The translations under genes and the position numbers were made by a program. Of a DNA stretch of 64,000 nt, positions 8,637 to 16,715 are shown piece after piece. How positions within the stretch are numbered: the first letter of the stretch is position 1; every line of letters begins with the position of its first letter. Source of the stretch: Bacteriovoracaceae bacterium (GTDB taxonomy: Bacteria > Bdellovibrionota > Bacteriovoracia > Bacteriovoracales > Bacteriovoracaceae); assembly GCA_023701435.1 (NCBI GenBank), contig JAMPXB010000018.1:1-64000 (forward strand), written 5' to 3'. The notes under the pieces were generated by a model, which was given only the letters and a program-made list of their open reading frames with translations, had not been told where the DNA came from and did no database searches.

Positions 8637-8916
8637 CCTCTTCTTCCTCAGTAGCTTTCATGACTTTAGAAAGTCGCTCCTCAAATGATTGCAAGCGCTC
8701 CTCGATATCAACAGTTTCTTCCTTCTTCACACCGGCCCTAACAAGCATCTGGTTATAAGCGGCCAGAAGATTAAGGTAGTGTTCTTGAGAAATAATAACT
8801 TTGATTTCAGATCCCTTACTGATCACCTGAACAACCTCATCACCCTTCACATCTATAGCGGCGGGGCCTTTCTCTCTAAGAGTCTTGAAGTTAATGGTTT
8901 CTTTTAGATTCATCAT
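8575..8916 (-). CDS. Phd/YefM-type antitoxin
   Basis: A 113-residue protein. Residues 1-50 (TLREKGPAAIDVKGDEVVQV, then KVIISQEHYLNLLAAYN) have the Phd/YefM DNA-binding fold, in which the N-terminal strand pair binds the operator. The acidic helical C-terminus (ERLQSFEERLSKVMKATEEEE) would wrap the toxin. It starts at 8916 after AGGTGGAAA. The final Arg-rich residues are encoded inside the toxin gene and may not be original. Autoregulation with the toxin as corepressor is usual for the family. It is the likely stabiliser of the small island bounded by tRNA-derived repeats. Confidence 0.7.
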   Translation of the reverse strand: MMNLKETINFKTLREKGPAAIDVKGDEVVQVISKGSEIKVIISQEHYLNLLAAYNQMLVRAGVKKEETVDIEERLQSFEERLSKVMKATEEEEDGRSGTMDERRLGATRRYRL

Positions 8917-9303
8917 ATTTTTCCACCTGGTTTAAGGGACAAAAGAAGTATAACTTATTGTCACTTTTTTGTCTCTATCCAGTCTTCTTTCACGTCATTA
9001 CAATGATTTAGTGGTAGAAAAACGGCCCCTCAGTGTATTAAGCCACATCTTTATGTATCCCAAGCTTCTTCAAAATCATCCTTAAAACGATTCCACCTTG
9101 TCCGTTTTTCCATTCTGGAAACATCCGAGTTCGAACAGTTACCAAGTTCGTTTACAATCAAAAGGTATCTTCCCTTCATAAGAATTGCGTTCAATTTTGA
9201 ATAAAAAAAAAGGCCAGTCGTTGAAAACTGGCCTTTGGTATTCAGGTAGAAAATATGAATCAAGGGGACTAAAAGCAGGGTCCAGTCATTTGGGGTCATC
9301 TCG
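8917..9303. other. Non-coding stretch between antitoxin and lipoprotein genes
   Basis: No convincing gene lies in these 387 bases. An open frame on the minus strand (9051-9323) runs straight through the terminator repeat and has no ribosome binding site, so I do not call it. The part from 9051 to 9179 could encode a 42-residue charged peptide starting at an ATG, without a Shine-Dalgarno. The only clear element is the repeat at 9199-9242. Confidence 0.6.
9199..9242 (-). repeat. Second copy of the tRNA-Ala terminator
   Basis: The hairpin AGGCCAGT (9211-9218) with ACTGGCCT (9227-9234) is flanked by TTTTGAATA plus an A run on one side and TTGGTATT on the other, as in the copies at 8.05 and 10.48 kb. 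Here the similarity stops before the CCA end, so no tRNA sequence is left. It can act as a terminator for the minus-strand lipoprotein gene to its right. Confidence 0.8.
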
Positions 9304-9747
9304 CTAGTACCACCTGATCTCATAAAGACCCAGTTCCTTTCTAAAAAAATATCTCACATTCTGCTCAGGACATTCTCCGGATTCAACAATCTTTACGACA
9401 TGGGCATCCTTGAGCTGGGTTTTCTTTTCAGTCCATTTACATGGTACACCATTTTTTAAAATACTCAGTTCCTTCAGTCCAACGATGGCAAACTGATCGA
9501 TGAGTTTCTCGTTGTTGTCAAAAAAGAAGGCCATTTTGGTAAAATCAGTATGATCAGAATTGTATGAAATACCCTCTTCGATTTCTTTAAAATTAGGGCC
9601 AAAATATTTTACAACTCCATTCTTGTTAAGCCTTGACTGCCAAACTTCATTCATTCGTACAAAATTGTCTTTTTTTGTATCAGTTTGGATCCCAGACCTA
9701 CAGGAGACAAGGGCAAGCAATACACTCATTAACATTAATAATTTCAT
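9304..9747 (-). CDS. Small lipoprotein, unknown function
   Basis: A 147-residue protein with a lipoprotein signal peptide ending in the lipobox LVSC (Cys at residue 16), so it should be anchored in a membrane facing the periplasm. The mature part is charged, with two further cysteines (VPCKW, GECPEQ) and an aromatic C-terminus. No family is recognised. The ATG overlaps the last stop codon of the interrupted metallopeptidase frame (ATGA), indicating translational coupling of the two genes in the ancestral operon. Confidence 0.7.
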   Translation of the reverse strand: MKLLMLMSVLLALVSCRSGIQTDTKKDNFVRMNEVWQSRLNKNGVVKYFGPNFKEIEEGISYNSDHTDFTKMAFFFDNNEKLIDQFAIVGLKELSILKNGVPCKWTEKKTQLKDAHVVKIVESGECPEQNVRYFFRKELGLYEIRWY

Positions 9748-10436
9748 GTTTTAAACCTCTTCTTAAATAGTTCATAAACTTTAAGGTTTTTTGTTCTCAA
9801 TGTAGCTTTGTCATTCAAATACAACTCCAGATAATTAGTGTAATCCTCATCCTGGGAATCAGAAGAATCATCCATAATCAAATTCTTGGGTGGGACATAT
9901 TTCTCAGACCGATTGACAATTCAGCCTGAAGCCGCCATAAATTCAAGTTTCTCCTGAGTCGACAGTTTCTCATAGAGGTAATGCCCGGATTCATGAACTA
10001 ATATCTGCTTTTTATTGGAAGCATGAAAGAAAGTATCAAAAAGAATCATCGATCTCGTTAACGTATAAATGGTAGCAGGATTACCAAATTGATCCGACTT
10101 ATCTGAACGGTAATAGTGATAGTTTTTCATCTCGAAGACTACTGGAATAGCTGCCAAGGTCTTCAAAATCTCTTCGGATTCTTGCTTCTTCCATGCCTTG
10201 ATAGATTCGGTGAACTCTACACCTGATTCAGGTTTGTCTTTGAGAGACTTGATGAAGAAATCGGCCTTGATCCATCTTTCCCTGCAATGTTCCTTTCGGC
10301 CATGTGCTGAAACCTGGTGGCCTTGTCTTTCATTCTGGCCGACCCGATGAGCACTTACTTTAGTCTGCCACCATTCACACTGAATTGCATGAGCTTCTGA
10401 AAGGAACAGGAAGATCAGAATAAAAAATAATCTCAT
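9744..10436 (-). pseudogene. Secreted metallopeptidase-like gene interrupted by an in-frame TGA
   Basis: From the ATG at 10436 the frame encodes a signal peptide (MRLFFILIFLFLSEAHA) and a domain with a zinc-peptidase motif HESGH (VHESGHYLYEKL), then a TGA at 9921-9923. The same frame stays open for 58 more codons and ends at a TGA that overlaps the ATG of the next gene (ATGA, 9744-9747). This tight junction shows that the full 230-codon frame was the original gene, with the stop probably replacing a Trp codon (TGG). The shorter product (171 residues) still contains HESGH and may be partly active. The catalytic third ligand, usually downstream, may be lost. Starts further upstream run through the tRNA-Ala gene and are not real. 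Confidence 0.7.
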
Positions 10437-10479
10437 CTTCTTATGGTATAGCGGTGTTTTAATTTTTTGGAATAAAAAA

Positions 10480-10503
10480 AGGCCAGTCGTTGAAGACTGG
10501 CCT
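10480..10503 (-). terminator. Terminator of tRNA-Ala
   Basis: The hairpin AGGCCAGT / ACTGGCCT with an eight-base loop is followed on the minus strand by a run of seven T. It lies 11 bases after the CCA end of tRNA-Ala. It is the intact member of a repeat family also present at 8052-8075 and 9211-9234. Confidence 0.85.
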
Positions 10504-10513
10504 TTGGTATTTT

Positions 10514-10589
<76 letters not shown>

Positions 10590-10621
10590 AAAACTGAATT
10601 GCTAGAGGTCTATAATTTATT

Positions 10622-10650
10622 AAAAACTCTTATTTCCGGCAAGAGTTTTT
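10622..10650 (-). terminator. Rho-independent terminator
   Basis: A 10-bp stem (AAAAACTCTT / AAGAGTTTTT) with a nine-base loop lies directly after the stop codon of the minus-strand secreted-protein gene. The stem is AT-rich, but the T run on the minus strand supports termination. Confidence 0.7.
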
Positions 10651-10974
10651 TTACTTAATAGAGGCAGATGTTTTTACATTTTCCCCGATGAGGCTTGCTT
10701 CAGCAGTTCCACGGTAAGTAATCAGGGCCAAACAGAACTTCCCATCAGGACCAACCAAGGTATTGTATGAGGCAGGATTATTGGTTTTTGGATCCACTTT
10801 TACATTCACAAAAGCAGGAGAAGTCGTAGCACCTTCAACCCGTCCGCAAAGCTCGGCCAGAGTGCTATTGAAGTTAGAGCTGGTACGAACATAATTGAAT
10901 GAAGTGATTTTTACAGAAGCTGAGAAGGCCTGAACCGAAGACCCTAAAAGGGCGATTGCCATTACTGTTTTCAT
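10651..10974 (-). CDS. Small secreted protein, unknown function
   Basis: The 107-residue product has a signal peptide ending near QAFSA (residue 19) and an 88-residue mature domain with two cysteines (ELCGRV and KFCLAL) placed for a disulfide across a small beta fold. The Lys/Val-rich strands (FVNVKVDPKT) suggest an immunoglobulin-like or jelly-roll domain, but I do not recognise a family. The gene stands alone with a hairpin directly after it and AAGGAG-like bases before the ATG. Confidence 0.65.
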   Translation of the reverse strand: MKTVMAIALLGSSVQAFSASVKITSFNYVRTSSNFNSTLAELCGRVEGATTSPAFVNVKVDPKTNNPASYNTLVGPDGKFCLALITYRGTAEASLIGENVKTSASIK

Positions 10975-11044
10975 TTTAACTCCTTGTAGAATGAACCTTC
11001 TATAAGAGTTTCAATGTTCACAATAAATGGCAACCATATTTTAT

Positions 11045-12331
11045 TTAGTTTAACTCGCTGCTTTTACCAGTAAGAATCATGACACCTTCAGCATTTGAGT
11101 TTTTAGCAGCAATGCTTAGGGCCGTCTCACCATTTGCGTTTTTAAGCTCTAGCTTAGCACCTTTTGCCAGAAGAAGATCCAAAGCCGCTTCAGTCTTCTT
11201 GTTTAAGTTTTTGGCCAGGTGATGCAAACTTGAATTACCTTGGGCATCCTGAAGATTAGCCACTGCACCGGCGTTAAGAAGTGCCTCAATGGCCAATACT
11301 TTTCCACCTTGTGCCGCTTTCATTAAAGCGCTCTGACCGTCTTTGCTATAAAAATCAACCCAAGTGCCCAGCTTTAAAAGTTTCGAGAGGTTTTCCATGT
11401 CCCCTTCAAGGGCCGCTTGATTAAGGGCCCTTTGGATACCTACTTCCGGAATGACAGTTAAACGAGTCACGGCCTCACCCTGACAGCTAGAATCCTGGCA
11501 GCGGTATGACTTAACACATTCATTAATCCAATCAACTTCAAAGTCCCTTTCGCCTCTCACTAAAATGCCTTCTACGGTCCCGGAATTAGCATTAAAAACA
11601 CCTGAGCCGGAGTTACCGCCAAAGGAGTCAAGGTTTGCCTTAAAATAATGAGGATGTTCATTTTCACGGACATGGGCGCCGGCCGCAACCTTCAAAGGCA
11701 GACCAGTCGGCGAACCGATGATGAGAAGTTTTGTGTAGTTCTTGAGTTCATCACCATTATTTATTTCCAGTGGAGTTCGTCCACTCACCGGACGATCCAG
11801 TTGGACTACAGCATAGTCGAGATTTAAAGCGCTATTAAGGGACTGAGACATCACCTTTTTACAATTATAGACATTTTCCTTAGGCATTTTAGCCCCCCCT
11901 TTCTTGGAGAACTTATCTACCTTGTAATCAAAAACCCATTGGTTATCATTACAAGCGGATTCATCAGTCACACAGTGACCAGCAGTCACCAGAAGGTCAG
12001 GTGCAATTAAAAAGCCACTGCAATTTCCGGCGATAGGCTGCTCCAGAAACCTTTCGGACTTACAGGCCGGCAAACCAGAGTCAGTCATGCTTTCCAGAAA
12101 CTTTCTTAGCGTATCTTTTTGTGAGACTTCCATATATTTTGAGGATTTTTCAAAGAGACTGCTACTGGCGATCATGGTGGCGGCAGAACTCGCCAGATTC
12201 TGTTGAAAGGAGGTGGCCTGAAAGACTTCAACCCGATGATCCTCACCATAGATAACACGAGCATGAGCTTCAGGGGTTACCTGAAACAAAAGTGCGCCAC
12301 TTAATGCCATCAACTGAACTTTATTCACCAT
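11045..12331 (-). CDS. Secreted trypsin-like serine protease with C-terminal ankyrin repeats
   Basis: A 428-residue protein with a signal peptide (about 1-24), an S1-type protease domain and four ankyrin repeats. The catalytic triad is visible: His in VTAGHC (near 118), Asp in LDYAVVQL (near 171) and Ser in GNSGSGV (near 242). Several cysteines would form disulfides in the periplasm or outside. From about residue 300 to the end come repeats of the type DGQSALMKAAQGGKVLAIEALLNAGA. Ankyrins are protein-binding modules and are rarely fused to trypsin folds, so they may target or restrain the protease. A paralog without ankyrins lies at 39429-40379. The gene has its own AGGAG-like box and no partner genes. 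Confidence 0.88.
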   Translation of the reverse strand: MVNKVQLMALSGALLFQVTPEAHARVIYGEDHRVEVFQATSFQQNLASSAATMIASSSLFEKSSKYMEVSQKDTLRKFLESMTDSGLPACKSERFLEQPIAGNCSGFLIAPDLLVTAGHCVTDESACNDNQWVFDYKVDKFSKKGGAKMPKENVYNCKKVMSQSLNSALNLDYAVVQLDRPVSGRTPLEINNGDELKNYTKLLIIGSPTGLPLKVAAGAHVRENEHPHYFKANLDSFGGNSGSGVFNANSGTVEGILVRGERDFEVDWINECVKSYRCQDSSCQGEAVTRLTVIPEVGIQRALNQAALEGDMENLSKLLKLGTWVDFYSKDGQSALMKAAQGGKVLAIEALLNAGAVANLQDAQGNSSLHHLAKNLNKKTEAALDLLLAKGAKLELKNANGETALSIAAKNSNAEGVMILTGKSSELN

Positions 12332-12479
12332 GAGATACTCCTGAAATTGAATGGAACATTTATACCGCTAAAAAGCGGGGCCCAATTTTAAATTTAATGC
12401 ACCATGTAAAAATCTCTCTATTTGACGGCAAGCCTAATAAGGGCGAAACTTTATTAACGACTCAAATTAAGGGATAACT

Positions 12480-13850
12480 ATGGGAATTTACGTTAATAGA
12501 ACGCTTAATATGAAACAGATTGCGGCACTGGGTTTTGATATGGATTACACCCTGGTTCGCTATGATTCACAGGCCTTCGAAGAGATGACCTACAAAGAAA
12601 TTCAGAAAAAACTTATCGAAGTTAAGAACTACCCAACCGTTATAGGTCAGTTGAAATTTAAATTTAACCTGGCCATCCGCGGACTGGTTATAGATAAGCC
12701 TCATGGAAATGTGCTCAAACTTTCTACTTACAGTAAAGTTAAGCACGCTTACCACGGTCTGAAAGAAATCGATTTTAAAAGCCAGCAGAAAATTTATCAG
12801 GGCCTGGTGATTGACCTCAACGATTCTGACCGTTACTCGATCGTCGATACGACCTTCTCCATTTCTTACTGTACGATGTACATGCAGATGATTGAACTTA
12901 AGGATAAGCATCCGGAGTTAAATCTTCCTGATTATAAGACGATTGAAAATGACATTCTGGAAGCGCTGGATATCTCGCATCGGGATGGAACTCTTAAGTC
13001 TCAGGTAAAAAAGAATGTCAAAAAATTCATCATTCAGGACCCAGAGATTGTTTCGGCCCTGGAGCGATTTAAAAAACATGGCAAAAAACTTTGGGTCATT
13101 ACCAATTCTGACTATGAGTACTCCCGCCTCTTGCTTGATTACTCCATTAATCCTTTCTTAAAGGAACATAAACACTGGTCAGAACTCTTTAATATCGTTG
13201 TCACCGCTGCCAGCAAGCCTCGCTTTTTCACTGATAAAATGCCTCTCCTTCAGGTGGATCCGGTCTCGGGGCTGATGAGAAATCATCATGGTAAAATTGA
13301 AGATGGTATCTATCAGGGAGGCAATGCCCAGACGATTCAAAAGAGTTCAGGCTTTACTGGTGAACAGATCCTCTATCTCGGAGATCATATTTATGGAGAC
13401 GTTCTCTCCATTAAAAAGACTTGTAACTGGAGAACGGCGCTGGTGATAGAGGAGCTTATTGAAGAAATTGATGCTCTGGAAAAAAGTGATGCTCTCTCGA
13501 AAGAAATCAATACCTTGATGATGGATAAAGTGGAATTCGAACAAAAGCTTGATGCGCTTTTTGATAAAGAAATTGAAAAAGGCAAAAAGCCCGACAAAGA
13601 AAAAATCCAGACTCATTTTCAAAAGATTGAGAAGGTCGATAAAAAAATTGGAAAACTCATTCGCGCTCATTCCCAGTATTTCAACCCTTATTGGGGCGAA
13701 ACAATGAGAGCAGGAGTGGAGCCAAGCAGACTGGCCGGTCAGATTGAAAAGTATGCCTGTATTTACATGGCCAAGATTTCTGATTTTGCAGAATATTCAC
13801 CACGGACTTATTACCGTCCAAGAAAGAAGACCCTGCCTCACGAAAGTTAG
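12480..13850 (+). CDS. HAD-IG family 5'-nucleotidase
   Basis: At 456 residues it matches the cytosolic purine 5'-nucleotidase type of HAD phosphatases. Motif I is GFDMDYTLVRY (nucleophile Asp near residue 21), motif II is VITNSDYEYS, and motif III/IV is YLGDHIYGDV. The long insert between motifs I and II forms the cap. The C-terminal part has a Lys-rich coiled coil (about 330-385) and a closing segment rich in Tyr. The enzyme removes phosphate from nucleoside monophosphates in the cytoplasm, useful when prey or environmental nucleotides are salvaged. The start follows AAGGGATA. The stop overlaps the convergent regulator gene by four bases (TTAG). Confidence 0.88.
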   Translation: MGIYVNRTLNMKQIAALGFDMDYTLVRYDSQAFEEMTYKEIQKKLIEVKNYPTVIGQLKFKFNLAIRGLVIDKPHGNVLKLSTYSKVKHAYHGLKEIDFKSQQKIYQGLVIDLNDSDRYSIVDTTFSISYCTMYMQMIELKDKHPELNLPDYKTIENDILEALDISHRDGTLKSQVKKNVKKFIIQDPEIVSALERFKKHGKKLWVITNSDYEYSRLLLDYSINPFLKEHKHWSELFNIVVTAASKPRFFTDKMPLLQVDPVSGLMRNHHGKIEDGIYQGGNAQTIQKSSGFTGEQILYLGDHIYGDVLSIKKTCNWRTALVIEELIEEIDALEKSDALSKEINTLMMDKVEFEQKLDALFDKEIEKGKKPDKEKIQTHFQKIEKVDKKIGKLIRAHSQYFNPYWGETMRAGVEPSRLAGQIEKYACIYMAKISDFAEYSPRTYYRPRKKTLPHES

Positions 13851-14710
13851 GCCCCTTTAACTTCAAAACGTGCACCCAGAGGTGAAGTGTGAGTCTCCTG
13901 CAGGAGCTCAACCTTCACTTCTTTACCCAGCACCCGCAAGATCAGATTCTCCAAAGTTGCTGCCCGGTAAAAGTTTAAAAACTCTACCACCTCAGAAGAA
14001 ACAGTCTGGGAAAATTGTTTTAAATGATATTCAGGAAAGTAACTGACCGTCGTTTTGCCACCGATTGTCTCGACCTTTATCTGAAAATCTGTTTGGAAAA
14101 ACAATTGCTCCAGAGCATATTCATTTAAAACCGCATGGACATTATCCAGCTTCTTCCAGTCAATTTCATAATGATTCCAGTAGATATCGTCCTGGCCAAA
14201 ATTAGCAATTCCCTTCACATCACTGCGGGAATTTTTCCCCGCTTTAATAAAATAGTCCATGGTATCCAGGAAGAGCTGGAAGTTGATCAGGTTATCGAAA
14301 TCCAAAAAAAATTCGGATTCAAGTCCCGTGGAATTGATAAATTCTTTATTTAAAGGAGGGACCATTTTCTTTTCTAAAAATGTCAAAAAAGGATAAATCT
14401 CACGCACCTTTTCTGCCCTGAAGTGGCGGTATTTTTTAGGAATTTTAAAACCTAGGGAGACCTGGTCATCATTAAACCGGACTTTGGAATGCCGATCAAT
14501 AATTCCCGTTTCCAATGTTTCCGGAGGGATTGCCGTAAAGCGGGCGAACAAAAACCATTGAGGAGCAGAAGGGATGAGCAGGTTATGTTCCATTTTAGAG
14601 AGAGCACTTTGCGAACATCCAATGGCCTTCGCCACATCTGCCTGATTCAATTTCTTGAACTTGCGAGCGGCCTTCATTAAAGGCCCGATAGAAAAAGTCT
14701 GTTCATTCAT
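13847..14710 (-). CDS. XRE-type HTH regulator with unknown sensory domain
   Basis: A 287-residue protein. Residues 8-62 form a Cro/C1-type helix-turn-helix (QADVAKAIGCSQSALSKMEH). The remaining 220 residues, with many Phe, Tyr and Leu, match no effector domain I know. It is cytoplasmic, with no signal or membrane segment. It lies 9 bases after the aldo/keto reductase gene on the same strand reading the other way along the map, so reductase and regulator are probably one transcript with the regulator second in position by coordinates but first by transcription. It is likely autoregulatory, though no operator was found. Confidence 0.75.
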   Translation of the reverse strand: MNEQTFSIGPLMKAARKFKKLNQADVAKAIGCSQSALSKMEHNLLIPSAPQWFLFARFTAIPPETLETGIIDRHSKVRFNDDQVSLGFKIPKKYRHFRAEKVREIYPFLTFLEKKMVPPLNKEFINSTGLESEFFLDFDNLINFQLFLDTMDYFIKAGKNSRSDVKGIANFGQDDIYWNHYEIDWKKLDNVHAVLNEYALEQLFFQTDFQIKVETIGGKTTVSYFPEYHLKQFSQTVSSEVVEFLNFYRAATLENLILRVLGKEVKVELLQETHTSPLGARFEVKGA

Positions 14711-14719
14711 GAATATTCC

Positions 14720-15652
14720 TTAGTGATTATTCCAAAGAACCAGGACCTCCTCTATTCTCTCTCTCATAACTTTTTGTTGTAAATTAGACGTCACCTGAAC
14801 AATATCTTGCTCTGACTTAAAACCAATTAAGACGGTTCCTATGCCATAATAATACAAATTAAAATGAAGGCAGAAATCCTGAAGACTTATCTCAAACCGA
14901 TCAAGAATACTCTTGAGTTTTTCAGTTCTTTCAATTTTCTGCAGTACTTCTTTTTTGTTCCACCAAGGTGCACTATGACGACTATCTTCTTTATCATATT
15001 TGCGCTCCTTTGATACTCTTCCCGTCAGGATTCCTTTATCAAAAGTGCCCCAACTCATGCTGAACTTCTCTTGCCACTGACCCTCTAAGCGGTCAAAGGC
15101 CTGAGTATTAAAAAGATTAAGCTCACTTTGAATTACATCAACATCACAAATTTCACGGGCCCGCTCTAGGTCTTCTAAGTTAGTGTTGCACAGACCGATG
15201 TGTTTTATCTTTCCCGCTTCTTGCGCCTTTTTTAAGACCGCCAGCGGTTCTCGGATATCAAACTTAGCGTCAGGCCAATGAATCATATAAATATCGATCA
15301 TGTCCCGTTTAAGGCGCTTAAGACTCTCATGAAGCATGCGCTCGGTGTGAACAGGTGAATTGGTCATATTCACTCTCTTGGTAGGATGCCAGTCCACTCC
15401 TGATTTACTGATAACCTGGGCCTCTTTCGGCAAGTACCTACCAAGCCTTTCTTCTGATAAACCAAAGCCATAAATGGGAGCTGTATCAAAGAGACTTATT
15501 CCCTCATCCCACGCCTTTTTAATGAGCTTTTCGGCCTGGGCCTCACTCATCTGCCCGAAACCATAGCCCCCCCCTTCACCGCTTATGGAGGCCCCTCCAA
15601 AAGTAACGGCGGGCAAGGGAAAATTAAACTGTCTATACTGGCGATAAATCAT
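14720..15652 (-). CDS. Aldo/keto reductase
   Basis: The 310-residue protein starts at the ATG at 15652, with an AGAGGTC box; longer starts would add a stretch unlike the family. It has the TIM-barrel layout of aldo/keto reductases: the signature GISLFDTAPIYGFGLSEERLG with catalytic Asp and Tyr, the Lys of ISKSGVDWH, and the His of MIHWPDAKF. These enzymes use NADPH to reduce aldehydes and ketones. The C-terminal cofactor loop (GTVLIGFKSEQDIVQ) is present. The substrate is unknown. It is divergent from the nucleosidase operon, with 52 bases between starts holding both promoters. The XRE regulator gene follows it. Confidence 0.87.
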   Translation of the reverse strand: MIYRQYRQFNFPLPAVTFGGASISGEGGGYGFGQMSEAQAEKLIKKAWDEGISLFDTAPIYGFGLSEERLGRYLPKEAQVISKSGVDWHPTKRVNMTNSPVHTERMLHESLKRLKRDMIDIYMIHWPDAKFDIREPLAVLKKAQEAGKIKHIGLCNTNLEDLERAREICDVDVIQSELNLFNTQAFDRLEGQWQEKFSMSWGTFDKGILTGRVSKERKYDKEDSRHSAPWWNKKEVLQKIERTEKLKSILDRFEISLQDFCLHFNLYYYGIGTVLIGFKSEQDIVQVTSNLQQKVMRERIEEVLVLWNNH

Positions 15653-15704
15653 GACTTGACCTCTGGCAATTGACAAAAACGACCTGCTCCTGCAAAGTGC
15701 GATT

Positions 15705-16715
15705 ATGCATCTTATCACAATGGCCCACCTGGGTGAAGCTCAAGGTGTGATCGAGAAATTTCACCTGCAAAGAATTACCCCGGAACTCTTTAACAATGAA
15801 GAGATGGTCTTGCTATTGACCGGTGAAGGACCTTTTGAGGCGGCCACTAAAACCGCTCTACTGATTCCCCGCTATCCTTTTACTCAGATAATGAACTTAG
15901 GAATTGCCGGAAGTCTTAAAGACCACACCGTGGGTGAGATTTTTCCTGTGCGCACCCTTTATCTGATCCAGGACTTAAAACCAAGCTTTAAGTCTTTTGG
16001 GTCCCTGGAAGAAGGACTGGACTGCCTGACAAGCTTTGAGCGAATCCTCGATCCCCAGAAGGCCATTAAGCTCCAAGGTCTGGGACACCTGGTTGACCGT
16101 GAAGCCTGGGGTGTGGCCATGGCCGCCAAAACTGCCGGGCTCCCCTTTACAGCTTTCAAAATAATCTCGGATGTGGCCGGCACCATTGATGCCTGCGAAA
16201 TCATCAAAGACCGGGCCCATGAGTTTTCAGAAAAGCTCGCCTCTTTTCTTGAGACTTATTTAAATAAGAATGAAGACACCAAGAGCGAAGAAAAATTCTC
16301 TCTTCCAGGTTTTCATTTTACTTTTTCTACCAATCACCAACTTAAAAATCTTTTGAATAAACTCTCCATCAAAGAACAGATTAGAGTTGAGGACTTGCTG
16401 GCCACTCTACCCATAGACGAGCTAAGAGAACTTAAACTCGCTCCTAAAGAGAGGGCCCGAAGGCTCCTCGATCATATGGAAAACCGGATTGATCCTCTGA
16501 AGGCCCATCTGGCCCGAAAGAAAGAAGAATTGCAAATGCTGTTTCAGAAGCACGGTTTAAAGCTTGAGATTGATGGCCAGTGGGAAAACCCCAAACTCAC
16601 CATTTCCTTTGAAGCAGGTTCTGATCAAGAGATACAGGATAAGATTCAGGTTCTAAAAACACTCAGTATTGATTCATTCACTAAAATCATGAATGGAGAG
16701 ATCTGTGTGGAATGA
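15705..16715 (+). CDS. MTA/SAH-nucleosidase-like protein with extra C-terminal domain
   Basis: A 336-residue protein. Residues 1-190 look like the nucleoside phosphorylase fold of methylthioadenosine/S-adenosylhomocysteine nucleosidase: TGEGPFEAATK, the core NLGIAGSL, and FKIISDVAG with the catalytic Asp. This fold cleaves the glycosidic bond of adenosine derivatives, including the 5'-deoxyadenosine released by radical SAM enzymes. Residues 205-336 form a separate charged helical domain ending in a short alpha-beta region, unknown to me. The next gene, an SPL-like radical SAM protein, overlaps its end by 23 bases. Removing the product inhibitor of its neighbour is the natural hypothesis. Confidence 0.72.
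   Translation: MHLITMAHLGEAQGVIEKFHLQRITPELFNNEEMVLLLTGEGPFEAATKTALLIPRYPFTQIMNLGIAGSLKDHTVGEIFPVRTLYLIQDLKPSFKSFGSLEEGLDCLTSFERILDPQKAIKLQGLGHLVDREAWGVAMAAKTAGLPFTAFKIISDVAGTIDACEIIKDRAHEFSEKLASFLETYLNKNEDTKSEEKFSLPGFHFTFSTNHQLKNLLNKLSIKEQIRVEDLLATLPIDELRELKLAPKERARRLLDHMENRIDPLKAHLARKKEELQMLFQKHGLKLEIDGQWENPKLTISFEAGSDQEIQDKIQVLKTLSIDSFTKIMNGEICVE

Noticed and set aside
9051-9323. Open frame of 90 codons on the minus strand
   Set aside because: It runs through the terminator hairpin repeat at 9199-9242, has no ribosome binding site, and shares its middle part with the false extension of the metallopeptidase frame only because both read the same repeat.
9921-9923. TGA as a selenocysteine codon
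   Set aside because: No SECIS-like hairpin is seen directly after it, the position is not a catalytic one, and no selenium genes are in the window. A lost Trp codon is simpler.
15653-15718. Longer N-terminus of the aldo/keto reductase
   Set aside because: The extra 22 residues are Cys/Arg-rich, unlike the family, and overlap the divergent nucleosidase start. The ATG at 15652 has a good box.
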